Origin: Novosphingobium sp.
Lineage (GTDB): Bacteria; Pseudomonadota; Alphaproteobacteria; Sphingomonadales; Sphingomonadaceae
Direction of reading: 5' to 3'
NCBI RefSeq assembly: GCF_030696665.1
Contig: NZ_JAUYRV010000026.1
Coordinates: forward strand, 124,001-188,000
DNA length: 64,000 nt
Shown here: piece after piece, positions 1 through 8,581 of the stretch
How positions within the stretch are numbered: position 1 is the stretch's first letter
Layout: each line of letters starts with the position of its first letter
Made by a program: the position numbers and the translations under genes
Notes under the pieces: generated by a model
The model's database searches: none
Told to the model about the DNA's origin: nothing
The model's input: only the letters and a program-made list of their open reading frames with translations

Positions 1-536
1 TTGAGCGAGCCGACGCCCTGTTCCTTGCAATAGGCCACGAAACTGCGGATGGCGTCCGGCCCGCGCCCGTTGAACACATCGCCGGTCTCGACGCCTTCCG
101 CGCCTTCGGGGCTGCGTTCCAGCGTGGAGGGAATGAGGCGCGGTCCCGGCGTTTCACCTGCTGCGATGGCGCGGGCAAGGCCTACCTCGATGCCATCGCC
201 CAGCGCGCCTGCGGAATAGGCGCTGGTGAAGCCGTGATCGAGCAGCACGCGCGCATTGCGCCACGCCGCCACTTTCAATTCGTCAGCCGGAAGGATGAAC
301 TGGTGGTAGATTTTTTCGACCGAGGATCCCCAGGTGAGGTGCGCATGCGATTCCACCATGCCGGGCATCAGCGTCATGCCCTTGCCTTCGATCACAGTGT
401 CGAAAGCCTGCCCGTCAAACGCATCTGCGGCGTCTGCAATAGCCTCGATCCGGTCACCCGCCACGACTACAGCGTTGTTTCCGCTGCGCAATGTCTCGCC
501 ATCAAAGATCGAGACATCTCGGATCAGGGTACGCAT
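1..536 (-). CDS. Imidazolonepropionase-type amidohydrolase (N-terminal part)
   Basis: This is the N-terminal 178 residues of a metal-dependent hydrolase of the amidohydrolase superfamily; the rest lies beyond the left edge. The start ATG is preceded by a GGGAG ribosome site about 7 nt upstream. The protein opens with the usual beta-sandwich segment (MRTLIRDVSIFDGE) and reaches the first metal-binding motif at about residues 66-68 (ESHAHLTW, an HxH pair), followed by the start of the barrel. Members hydrolyse cyclic amides, imides or dipeptide-like bonds, and the substrate cannot be read from this fragment. No signal peptide is visible, so a cytoplasmic enzyme is likely. It lies 123 bp downstream of the ThDP enzyme on the same strand and may be co-transcribed with it. 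Confidence 0.85.
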   Translation of the reverse strand, partial: MRTLIRDVSIFDGETLRSGNNAVVVAGDRIEAIADAADAFDGQAFDTVIEGKGMTLMPGMVESHAHLTWGSSVEKIYHQFILPADELKVAAWRNARVLLDHGFTSAYSAGALGDGIEVGLARAIAAGETPGPRLIPSTLERSPEGAEGVETGDVFNGRGPDAIRSFVAYCKEQGVGSL

Positions 537-659
537 GGTCTTCTCCCGGAGTGCTTTGGCTTGTTCCGGGGTTCTAGGGGGCGGAGACTATGCCGCCTAG
601 TTCTATTGAATGATAAATGTATTCCGAATTGGAATGTTCAACATCCCCGCAAATCCGGC

Positions 660-2210
660 TCAATAGAGCTTCACTTCGATCAACCTCGGCCCGGCCTCGC
701 CGTTCGCATTCAGCAGCGCGCGGGCCAGATCCTCGGCGGTTTCCACGCGAACGCCGGGGACGCCCATCGATTTGCCCATCGCAAGCCAGTCTATCGTCGG
801 CCGGTCAATGTCGATCATGGTCAGTGCGCGTTCGGTGGGGGCGGGGCCAGCACCCATGTTGGAATATTCGGCCTTGAGGATATTGTAGCTGTTGTTGGCA
901 AAGACCACCGTGGTCACCGGCAACTGCTCGCGCGCCTGCGTCCACAACGACTGGATCGTGTACATCGCGCTGCCATCGCCGACCAGACAGATGGTGCGTC
1001 GGTCAGGGCAGGCCATTGCCGCGCCGGTGGCCACGGGCGGGCTGTAACCAATTGATCCGCCAAGGTTGTTGATCATGTCATGCGGCAGCGCGCCCAATGT
1101 ATAGCTCATCGATTCCCGCCCACTGGTGAGGGATTCATCCACCACGACGGCGTTTTCGGGAATGCCTGCGCACAGCGCATGGGCAATGCTGATCGGGTCC
1201 AGCTTGCCACTGGGCGCAATCCGTTCCGCCGATGATTGCAGGTGCGGCGCGGTGCCGCCAAGGCCAAGCGCATCGACCAGCATTTCGAGTCCCAGAATGC
1301 TGTCCTCGTCCGGTTCCACCAGCGTGTGGACGATGGCGTCGGGCGCTTTCATCAGGCTGGGTCGGTCAGGATAGGCAAAGAAGGCCACCGGCTCACGCGT
1401 TTCCACGGTGATGATGTGCTTGAAATCCTTGAGGAACGCCATCGCAGCGGGGACGGCATAGGGAATTCGCTCCAAGGACACGCGGCCCGCGCCCCGTTCA
1501 ATCCGGGTGGTGAAGAACTGCGACCCCAGCCTGCACCCGGTCCCCGCCGCCACCATTCCGGCGAGTTCGAGCGGGGCGGTGCGCGCGGCCTTGTTGGCAA
1601 GGATCATCAGCGTCGGCTCGCCCGAGCGCAGGACGTTGGCAACGGCTTCGATGCGGGCAGCGTTCGGTGCCTTGCGCGGTTGTGCGGTGAAGCTTGGCGT
1701 GACCGAACCACTGGCGTCCTGCCACGCCGTGTCGCCCGGCAGGATCAACGTAGCGATCCGGCCCGGATGTTCGGACGCTTTCGCCACCGCCGTCGCCGTG
1801 TCCCACGCGATGCTCTGCGCGCTTTCGGCCCGGCGCACCCAGTGGCTGAGCGGGCGGCCCAGCCCTTCGATGTCGGACATCAGCGGCGGATCATGGCGCA
1901 AGTGCGAGGCGGAATGTTCGCCCACAATGTTGACCATGCCCGAACTGGCGCGCCGGGCATTGTGGATATTCGCCAGCCCATTGGCGAGGCCGGGGCCGAG
2001 GTGCAGCAGCGTGCAGGCGGGCTTGTCCCGCATCCGATACCAGCCATCGGCAGCGCCGGTACACACGCCCTCGAACAGGCACAGCACAGATTTGATACGC
2101 GGGGTTTCCAGCGCGGCCAGAAAGTGCATTTCCGACGTGCCCGGATTGGCAAAGCAGACTTCGATCCCGGTGTCGGCAAGCGTGCCGACCAATGCGTTGG
2201 CGCCGTTCAT
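660..2210 (-). CDS. ThDP-dependent acetolactate synthase-like enzyme
   Basis: A 516-residue thiamine-diphosphate enzyme of the acetolactate synthase/benzoylformate decarboxylase family. The N-terminal pyrimidine-binding domain has the FEGVCTGAADGW segment with the catalytic Glu. The C-terminal domain has the ThDP/Mg motif, GDGSAMY followed about 25 residues later by NNSYNIL. I chose the ATG of MNGANALV because a GAGGT ribosome site precedes it; ATGs further upstream lack one. The sequence resembles catabolic 'acetolactate synthase large subunit' paralogues rather than the biosynthetic IlvB, and no small subunit gene is adjacent. The likely role is decarboxylation or carboligation of a 2-oxo acid in the cytoplasm. 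The substrate is not determinable here. Confidence 0.85.
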   Translation of the reverse strand: MNGANALVGTLADTGIEVCFANPGTSEMHFLAALETPRIKSVLCLFEGVCTGAADGWYRMRDKPACTLLHLGPGLANGLANIHNARRASSGMVNIVGEHSASHLRHDPPLMSDIEGLGRPLSHWVRRAESAQSIAWDTATAVAKASEHPGRIATLILPGDTAWQDASGSVTPSFTAQPRKAPNAARIEAVANVLRSGEPTLMILANKAARTAPLELAGMVAAGTGCRLGSQFFTTRIERGAGRVSLERIPYAVPAAMAFLKDFKHIITVETREPVAFFAYPDRPSLMKAPDAIVHTLVEPDEDSILGLEMLVDALGLGGTAPHLQSSAERIAPSGKLDPISIAHALCAGIPENAVVVDESLTSGRESMSYTLGALPHDMINNLGGSIGYSPPVATGAAMACPDRRTICLVGDGSAMYTIQSLWTQAREQLPVTTVVFANNSYNILKAEYSNMGAGPAPTERALTMIDIDRPTIDWLAMGKSMGVPGVRVETAEDLARALLNANGEAGPRLIEVKLY

Positions 2211-2395
2211 TCCGATCAATACCTCGCCCATTTGTGGCCATGATCGATAACACCACAAGAGCGCGCCAGGGCCAATACCAGCCAAGGCTAGCCGCCTTGA
2301 TCAAAAATCACCACCCATATGGGGCAGCGGCACCAGATCCCAAAGGCGGGAACCATGTCTTCACGCGCTCGTTCAAAGCGCAAATAGGAGGACAC

Positions 2396-2623
2396 ATGCT
2401 AGGCAAGATCATATCGGCAATGGTCGGCAAGAAGATTGCCGAGCGGACGCATGGGATGAGCGACGGTAATGGTGCGCTGGTCGGTCTGGCCATCGCGACG
2501 GTTGCCCCCAAAGTGCTGCGGCGCATGGGACCGGGCGGCGTGATCGCTGCTGCTGCCGGTGGCTGGGTGGTTTCGCGATACCTTCGCAAGAAGCAGACCC
2601 GCCAGCGGGATTTGCCATACTGA
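2396..2623 (+). CDS. Small glycine/alanine-rich membrane protein, unknown function
   Basis: A 75-residue protein with a very strong AGGAGG ribosome site 4 nt before its ATG. Two hydrophobic Gly/Ala-rich stretches (about residues 27-42 and 48-63) are followed by a basic tail (RYLRKKQTRQR), so a small inner-membrane protein is likely. It is transcribed divergently from the ThDP enzyme and lies 120 bp upstream of the catalase on the same strand, so it could belong to the same stress-response unit. I do not recognise a characterised family and assign no function. Confidence 0.7.
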   Translation: MLGKIISAMVGKKIAERTHGMSDGNGALVGLAIATVAPKVLRRMGPGGVIAAAAGGWVVSRYLRKKQTRQRDLPY

Positions 2624-2743
2624 TCTGTCGCGAAGAGCGACGCACCAGTAACTATTCTCAACGTCCGGGCAAGCCAGCCGGGCGGGGCATGCATGTCCCG
2701 TTCGCGCCGGTCTGTGCGTGGACGACAAGACAGGACATTCTTC

Positions 2744-4900
2744 ATGGCCAAGACCGTACCCGAAACTTCCGCCTCCTCGCCCGCGCTCGACAACGGTCTG
2801 GCTGACCATCAGCCGGGTAGCGGCGCGGCAAGCTATGAAACCGCCACCGGCAATGCCGGAGAGACGCATCAGAATGCGGCCAGCGGAAACAATGGTTCGG
2901 CCTTCCTGACCGACAATTTCGGCCATCGCATTTCCGACAACCAGAACAGCCTGAAGGCAGGCGCGCGCGGGCCGACGCTGCTCGAAGACTTCATCCTGCG
3001 CGAGAAGATTTTCCACTTCGATCACGAACGTATCCCTGAACGCATCGTCCACGCGCGTGGATCGGGCGCGCATGGCGTGTTTGAAGTGACCAAGGCGATC
3101 CCTGAACTGACCAAGGCAGGCCTGTTCCAGAAAAAGGGCACGACGTGTCCGGTGTTCGTGCGCTTTTCTACCGTCGCTGGCGGTGCAGGTTCGGTCGACA
3201 CGCCGCGCGATGTGCGCGGGTTTGCGGTGAAGCTCTATACCGACGAAGGCAACTGGGATTTGGTTGGAAACAACATCCCGGTGTTCTTCATTCAGGACGC
3301 GATCAAGTTTCCTGACCTTGTCCACTCGGTGAAGATGGAGGCCGACCGCGGCTATCCGCAGGCTGGCAGCGCGCACGATACGTTCTGGGATTTCGTCGGC
3401 TTGATGCCCGAAACCATGCACATGATCATGTGGGCGATGAGCGACCGCGCCATTCCGCGCACCTTGCGCATGATGGAAGGTTTTGGCGTCCACACCTTCC
3501 GCTTCGTCAATGCAGCGGGGGAGGGCAAGTTCGTCAAGTTCCACTGGAAGCCCGTGCTGGGCATGGAATCGCTGATCTGGGACGAGGCCGTGAAGATCGC
3601 CGGGGCCGATCAGGATTTCCACCGCCGCGATCTGTTTGAAAGCATCGAGGCGGGCAGCTTCCCGGCGTGGGATCTGGGCGTGCAGGTGTTCGACGAGGAA
3701 TTTGCCGCCAAGCAGCCCTACGATGTGCTGGATGCCACCAAGCTGATCCCGGAAGAGGACGTGCCAGTCGATATCATCGGCCGCATGACGCTCAACCGCA
3801 ATGTCGACAACTTCTTTGCCGAGACCGAGCAGGTGGCCTTTTTGCCAACCAACGTGCTGCCGGGCATCGATTTTTCGAACGATCCGCTGCTGCAGGGACG
3901 CCTGTTCTCGTATCTCGATACGCAGAAGTCGCGCCTTGGCACGACCAACTTCCACCAGATCCCGATTAACGCGCCCAAGTGCCCGTTCCACAACATGCAG
4001 CGCGATGGTCTGATGCAGACGCTGGTTCCTACCGGCCGTGCCAACTACGAACCGAACTCGCTGGATGAAGCGGGCGAGGACGCAGGGCCGCGCGCATCTG
4101 TGGACACCGGCTTCACCTCGTTCCGCGAGAATGGCGAGCGTAACGACCCGACCGAGAAGGTTCGGGTGAGGGCAGATCTGTTTGCCGATCACTACAGCCA
4201 GGCAACGCTGTTCTTCCAGTCGCAAACGGAGAACGAACAGGCGCATATTGCCTCGGCAATGGTGTTTGAGCTGTCGAAGGTCACGCTGGAACACGTGCGC
4301 GTCCGCGTTCTGTCTCGCCTGCGCAATGTCGACGAGGCGCTGGCAAAGCGCGTGGCCGATGGGCTGGCGATGGACCTGCCGGAAAAGGCACCTGCCGCGC
4401 GTGAACCGGTGAAGATGAAGCCGTCTGATGCGCTTTCGATCCAGAAGCAGGCGAAGATGACCTTCGAAGGCCGCAAGGTCGGCATCCTCTTTGCCGAAGG
4501 TTCGGACAAGGCGACTATCGACAAGCTGAAGTCCGGCATCGAAGCGGCTGGCGGCAGCGTGTTCCTGGTTGCGCCAAAAGTTGGCGGGATCGCCGTCAAG
4601 GGCGGCACGCTCAAGGCCGATGGCAAGCTGGAAGGGTCGCCCTCGGTGCTGTTCGATGCGGTGGCTTCGGTCCTCATGCCCGATGCTGCGGCAAAGCTGG
4701 CCACGCAGGGCGCTGCGGTCCAGTGGTTCATGGACGCCTATGGCCATTGCAAGACCATCGCCCATTGCAAGGGCACGCAGGTGATCCTCGACAAGGCGGG
4801 CGTTGAGAAGGACGCGGGCGTGGTGCCCAACGAAGAACTGCTGAACGTCGGCCCGGTGCGCCACTTTGCGCGCGAGCCGAAGATCCGCGATCTGGCCTGA
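2744..4900 (+). CDS. katE: Large-subunit monofunctional catalase (HPII type)
   Basis: A 718-residue heme catalase that disproportionates hydrogen peroxide in the cytoplasm. The catalytic His is about residue 103 in the [10 protein letters not shown] motif. The Asn-bearing segment is [17 protein letters not shown]. The heme-ligand Tyr is about residue 390 in [13 protein letters not shown]. The extra C-terminal domain (about residue 575 to the end, from [11 protein letters not shown]) is the flavodoxin/DJ-1-like domain typical of HPII enzymes, and the length is close to E. coli HPII (753). The chosen ATG has an AGGA ribosome site; an upstream in-frame ATG at 2693 is less likely. A hemerythrin-like gene follows after 13 nt, suggesting a two-gene oxidative-stress operon. 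Confidence 0.95.
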   Translation: MAKTVPETSASSPALDNGLADHQPGSGAASYETATGNAGETHQNAASGNNGSAFLTDNFGHRISDNQNSLKAGARGPTLLEDFILREKIFHFDHERIPERIVHARGSGAHGVFEVTKAIPELTKAGLFQKKGTTCPVFVRFSTVAGGAGSVDTPRDVRGFAVKLYTDEGNWDLVGNNIPVFFIQDAIKFPDLVHSVKMEADRGYPQAGSAHDTFWDFVGLMPETMHMIMWAMSDRAIPRTLRMMEGFGVHTFRFVNAAGEGKFVKFHWKPVLGMESLIWDEAVKIAGADQDFHRRDLFESIEAGSFPAWDLGVQVFDEEFAAKQPYDVLDATKLIPEEDVPVDIIGRMTLNRNVDNFFAETEQVAFLPTNVLPGIDFSNDPLLQGRLFSYLDTQKSRLGTTNFHQIPINAPKCPFHNMQRDGLMQTLVPTGRANYEPNSLDEAGEDAGPRASVDTGFTSFRENGERNDPTEKVRVRADLFADHYSQATLFFQSQTENEQAHIASAMVFELSKVTLEHVRVRVLSRLRNVDEALAKRVADGLAMDLPEKAPAAREPVKMKPSDALSIQKQAKMTFEGRKVGILFAEGSDKATIDKLKSGIEAAGGSVFLVAPKVGGIAVKGGTLKADGKLEGSPSVLFDAVASVLMPDAAAKLATQGAAVQWFMDAYGHCKTIAHCKGTQVILDKAGVEKDAGVVPNEELLNVGPVRHFAREPKIRDLA

Positions 4901-4913
4901 GGGAGTGACAAAC

Positions 4914-5522
4914 ATGGCAACCAAGACCAAGGAAAAAGCCCCGGCAAAGGCGAAAGCTGATGCCATCGCCAAGGCCAAAGCCATCGCGCCCGATGTTCCG
5001 GCGCGCATCGGGACAACCCCTGAGACTGACCTGCGCGGGCTGCCCGACATCTTCGGGCGGCTGATCGAAGACCACGACCGGCACCGCGCGCTGCTGGCCA
5101 TGATCGAGGTGACCGAGGGCAAAAGCGCAGACCGCGAGGCCCTGTTCGAGGAACTGGTCTATGAGCTGAAATCCCACGCCGCTGCCGAGGAACAGGCGCT
5201 GTGGTCCACCGTGTTGCGCAACCCGGAAACCACCGAGTTTGCGCGCCACGCCGTGGCCGAGCACAAGGACATCGACAAGATGCTCGATGATCTGACCGCG
5301 CGCGATATGGGCAAGAAGAAGTGGATGGAGCGCTTCGCCGATCTGAAGCACGAATACCTGCACCACATCCGCGAGGAGGAGCAGGAGCAGTTCGTCGAGA
5401 GCGAAAAGATCCTGACCGACGCTGACCGCAAGCATATGCGCGACGTGTTCGAGCGCCGGAAGACCGAAGAGAAGGCGCGGGCCGAACTCAAGCCGAAGCT
5501 GAAGATCAGCGATATTGCCTGA
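4914..5522 (+). CDS. Hemerythrin/HHE cation-binding domain protein
   Basis: A 202-residue protein with a Lys/Ala-rich N-terminal tail (about 30 residues) followed by a four-helix hemerythrin-like domain. Candidate iron ligands are spaced as in the HHE family: the IEDHDRHR segment, LKSHAAAEE, AEHKDID and HEYLHHIREEEQE. Such proteins bind a di-iron centre and are linked to O2, NO or peroxide responses. The chosen start follows a GGGAG ribosome site. It lies 13 nt behind katE, so co-expression under oxidative or stationary-phase stress is the simplest reading. The exact ligand is unknown. Confidence 0.85.
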   Translation: MATKTKEKAPAKAKADAIAKAKAIAPDVPARIGTTPETDLRGLPDIFGRLIEDHDRHRALLAMIEVTEGKSADREALFEELVYELKSHAAAEEQALWSTVLRNPETTEFARHAVAEHKDIDKMLDDLTARDMGKKKWMERFADLKHEYLHHIREEEQEQFVESEKILTDADRKHMRDVFERRKTEEKARAELKPKLKISDIA

Positions 5523-5531
5523 TATTTGGGC

Positions 5532-5549
5532 CTGACGTCACGGCGTCAG
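5532..5549. terminator. Hairpin between convergent hemerythrin and cydX
   Basis: CTGACG and CGTCAG arms enclose a 6-nt loop in the short gap between two convergent genes. There is no T-run on either side, so terminator function is only a positional guess. Confidence 0.3.
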
Positions 5550-5573
5550 ACAAAGCGGTGACGGGGCGGGGGA

Positions 5574-5684
5574 CTATTCCTCCGCCTCTCCGCCATCGTC
5601 CATGCGGAATTCGTTCCACATGCCGTTGATGATCCCGAACGAGACGGCAAGGCCAAGGCCGAGTATCCAGGTGAAATACCACAT
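5574..5684 (-). CDS. cydX: CydX small subunit of cytochrome bd oxidase
   Basis: This gene encodes a 36-residue protein that starts 12 nt after the cydB stop. It begins MWYFTWILGLGLAVSFG, a single transmembrane helix with the conserved MWYFxWILG start of the CydX/YbgT family, and continues INGMWNEFRMDD into an acidic tail (GGEAEE). CydX binds CydA near heme b558 and stabilises the oxidase in the inner membrane. The position at the end of a cydAB operon and the match at nearly every conserved N-terminal position make the call firm despite the size. Confidence 0.93.
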   Translation of the reverse strand: MWYFTWILGLGLAVSFGIINGMWNEFRMDDGGEAEE

Positions 5685-5696
5685 CGTGTTGAATCC

Positions 5697-6845
5697 TCAG
5701 TAGAAGTCAGGACTGTTCTGGATTTCGCGCATGGTCAGCCGCCCGAACATCACCCGCATCGCCCATGCGGTATAGGTCAGCACCAGCGGCAGCAGCACCA
5801 CCGTAACCAGCAGCATGATCCACAGCGTCAGGTGGCTGGATGATGCGTTCCACACCGTCAGGCTTGATCCCGGATCGATGGAACTGGGCAGGATGAACGG
5901 GAACATCGACAGCCCGACCGTGGCGATGATCCCCACCGTTGCCAGCGATGATCCGCCAAAGTTGAGCAGGTGGTTGCGGCGGCGGATTCCCACTAGCGCC
6001 AGCACCGGCCCGGCCAGCCCCAGCACTGGCGCAAACAGCGTCCACGGCTGTGCGGCATAGTTGGTCAGCCACGCGCCCGAAGCGGCTACGGCCTGCGCGT
6101 AGTGCGGGTTTGAAGGCCCGGCGGTATCCACCAGGCTACCCAGCCGGAAGCCCAGCCCGCCTTGCGCCACCGCGAGCCCGCCCAGTGCAAACAGCACCAC
6201 CGCCGCCATCGCCGCCACGCTGCCAAACTTGCGCGCGCGGTCCAGCACCGGCCCATCCTCGATCTTCATGGCCAGCCATCCCGCGCCGTGCAGCACCAGC
6301 ATCGCCACCGACAGCAGCCCGCCAAGCAGCGCAAAGGGCGTGAACAGGCCCAGCAGCGTGCCTTCATAGAAGCTGCGCAAATCGCCATCCAGCCGGAACG
6401 GCACGCCCAGCAGCACATTGCCCACCGCCACGCCGAACACCAGCGCAGGCACGATGCCGGACACGAACAGCGCCATGTCCCACCGGCTCCGCCACGCAGG
6501 ATCGTTATGCTTCGACCGATACTTGAATGCCACCGGCCGCAGGATCAGCGCTGCCAGCACAAGGAACATCGCGATGTAAAAGCCCGAAAAGCTTACCGCA
6601 TAGACAAATGGCCATGCCGCAAAGATCGCGCCTGCACCCAGGATCAGCCACACCTGATGCCCCTCCCAATGCGCGGCCACCGAATTGATCACCAGCCGCC
6701 GCTCGGCATCGCCCTTGGCCACGAAGGGCAGGAGCGAGGCGACACCAAGGTCATAGCCATCGGTCAGCGCAAAGCCGATCAGCAGCACGCCCATCAGCGC
6801 CCACCAGATGATCCGCAGCGTTTCGTAATCGAGGGGAATACCCAT
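5697..6845 (-). CDS. cydB: Cytochrome bd quinol oxidase subunit II
   Basis: A 382-residue polytopic membrane protein, close to the 379 residues of E. coli CydB. It begins with the family's typical segment (YETLRIIWWALMGVLLIGFALTDGYDLG), where the DGYDLG turn is highly conserved, and ends in a cluster of hydrophobic helices. CydB pairs with CydA and supports the heme d/b595 active site of the high-affinity oxygen reductase. It lies 12 nt behind cydA and 12 nt before cydX, giving a cydABX operon. Confidence 0.95.
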   Translation of the reverse strand: MGIPLDYETLRIIWWALMGVLLIGFALTDGYDLGVASLLPFVAKGDAERRLVINSVAAHWEGHQVWLILGAGAIFAAWPFVYAVSFSGFYIAMFLVLAALILRPVAFKYRSKHNDPAWRSRWDMALFVSGIVPALVFGVAVGNVLLGVPFRLDGDLRSFYEGTLLGLFTPFALLGGLLSVAMLVLHGAGWLAMKIEDGPVLDRARKFGSVAAMAAVVLFALGGLAVAQGGLGFRLGSLVDTAGPSNPHYAQAVAASGAWLTNYAAQPWTLFAPVLGLAGPVLALVGIRRRNHLLNFGGSSLATVGIIATVGLSMFPFILPSSIDPGSSLTVWNASSSHLTLWIMLLVTVVLLPLVLTYTAWAMRVMFGRLTMREIQNSPDFY

Positions 6846-6857
6846 CGCGTTGGCTCC

Positions 6858-8432
6858 TTATTCGGCCGGCATCGGCGCAAAGCCGCCGCCGAAAGCTGTG
6901 TCTTGTTCAGGCTCAGGCGCATGCTCGACCGGTCCCTTGCGGATCGAGGACAGCATCAGCCGCACCTCTATCACCGCCAGCACCGAATAGAGCGCGGTGA
7001 ACCCGGCAATCGTTGCCCACACTTGCCCCACGGTCAGCGAAGAAGCGCCAAGGAACGTCGGTAGCACGCCTTCGACGGCCCAAGGCTGGCGTCCGATCTC
7101 GGCCAGCAGCCAGCCGAACTCGATGGCCACCCACGGCAGCGGGATCATCAGCACCGACAGCTTGAGAAACCAGCGTTTCTCGAAGTGGCAAGTGGATGAG
7201 TAGTAGAACGCCAGCGAGAAAAAGCCGATGAACAGGAAGCCCATGCCCGCCATCAGGCGGAACAGCCAGAACATCACCGGCACGTTGGGGATCGTATCGC
7301 GTGCCGCCTGCACGATCTGATCATCGCTGGCCTTGCGTGGATCATCGATGTGGCGCTTCAGCAGCAAGGCATAGCCCAGATGCGCCTTGTTTCGCTCAAA
7401 CGCCTCACGCGCGGCAACATCGGTGCGGTTCGCCTTCAGCTTTTCCAGCGCGTCATAAGCCAGAATGCCCGCCCGGATGCGCTCGTCCGCCTTCAGGACC
7501 AGATCGTTGATGCCCATGACCTCACCGGTCAGGCTGCGGGTGGAGATCAGGCCCAGCACATAGGGGATCTTCACTTCGTAGGCGGTGGACTCGCTCACAA
7601 GACTGGGAATGCCGAAGATCGAAAGCCCCGCCGGAGCGGGCTCGGTGTGCCACATCGCTTCAATCGCGGCGAGTTTCATCTTCTGGTTGTCGGTCAGCGC
7701 GTAGCCGGATTCATCGCCCAGCACCACGACCGAGAGGCTGGACGCCAGACCGAACGCCGATGCCACCATCATCGACCGCTTGGCCACGCCCACCCACTTG
7801 CCCTTGAGCAGATACCACGCCGAAACGCCCATCACGAACACCGCTGCGCAGACATAGCCCGCGCTGACGGTGTGGACGAACTTTGCCTGCGCCACCGGAT
7901 TGAACAGCACCGCCGTAAAATCGGTCACTTCCATCCGCATCGTATCGGGATTGAAGCGCGACCCCACCGGGTTCTGCATCCAGCCGTTGGCAATCAGGAT
8001 CCACAGCGCCGAAAGGTTGCTGCCCAGCGCCACGCAGAAGGTCACCGCAAGGTGCCCCACGCGCGAAAGCCGGTCCCAGCCGAAGAACATCAGGCCCACC
8101 ATCGTGGCTTCAAGGAAGAAGGCCATCAGCCCTTCAATCGCCAGCGGCACGCCGAAAATATCGCCGACGTAGTGCGAATAGTAGGACCAGTTGGTCCCGA
8201 ACTCGAACTCCATCGTCAGGCCCGTTGCCACGCCCAGCACAAAGTTGATGCCGAAGAGCTTGCCCCAGAACCGCGTGATCTGCCGCCAGATCGGGCGGCC
8301 TGTCATCACGAACACGCTCTCCATGATCACCAGCATGAACGACAGGCCGAGCGTCAGCGGCACAAACAAAAAGTGATACATCGCGGTCAGCGCAAACTGA
8401 AACCGCGAAAGTTCGACGACGGCCATATCCAT
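6858..8432 (-). CDS. cydA: Cytochrome bd quinol oxidase subunit I
   Basis: A 524-residue heme subunit that oxidises quinol and reduces O2 at the inner membrane. The heme b595 ligand His is about residue 20 in YHFLFVPLTLG. The quinol-binding Q-loop carries QKMKLAAIEAMW followed by EPAPAGLSIFGIP. A long insertion after the Q-loop core matches the long (L) subfamily represented by E. coli, and the presence of cydX fits that class. The gene heads cydABX and diverges from cydDC across a 149-bp gap. I saw no convincing FNR-type TTGAT-N4-ATCAA box there. Confidence 0.96.
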   Translation of the reverse strand: MDMAVVELSRFQFALTAMYHFLFVPLTLGLSFMLVIMESVFVMTGRPIWRQITRFWGKLFGINFVLGVATGLTMEFEFGTNWSYYSHYVGDIFGVPLAIEGLMAFFLEATMVGLMFFGWDRLSRVGHLAVTFCVALGSNLSALWILIANGWMQNPVGSRFNPDTMRMEVTDFTAVLFNPVAQAKFVHTVSAGYVCAAVFVMGVSAWYLLKGKWVGVAKRSMMVASAFGLASSLSVVVLGDESGYALTDNQKMKLAAIEAMWHTEPAPAGLSIFGIPSLVSESTAYEVKIPYVLGLISTRSLTGEVMGINDLVLKADERIRAGILAYDALEKLKANRTDVAAREAFERNKAHLGYALLLKRHIDDPRKASDDQIVQAARDTIPNVPVMFWLFRLMAGMGFLFIGFFSLAFYYSSTCHFEKRWFLKLSVLMIPLPWVAIEFGWLLAEIGRQPWAVEGVLPTFLGASSLTVGQVWATIAGFTALYSVLAVIEVRLMLSSIRKGPVEHAPEPEQDTAFGGGFAPMPAE

Positions 8433-8581
8433 AAAGGAAGCTCCGGTTCGTGACAGGCCGGATCATTGCCAGAACAGGCCCGACTCGACTTGGCCCGGCG
8501 TCTATCACACTTAGCAATATCAGAAAACGGTAATATACACTTGCAGTCACCCAAAGGGGCGCGCCATAAGCGGGTCTTGAA

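Noticed and set aside
2399..5122. 907-codon open frame on the minus strand opposite katE
   Set aside because: It is antisense to a catalase with all its motifs, its translation shows no domain, and long antisense frames are expected in GC-rich DNA.
8433..8581. FNR/ArcA-type box between cydA and cydD
   Set aside because: I found AT-rich patches but no convincing TTGAT-N4-ATCAA or similar palindrome.
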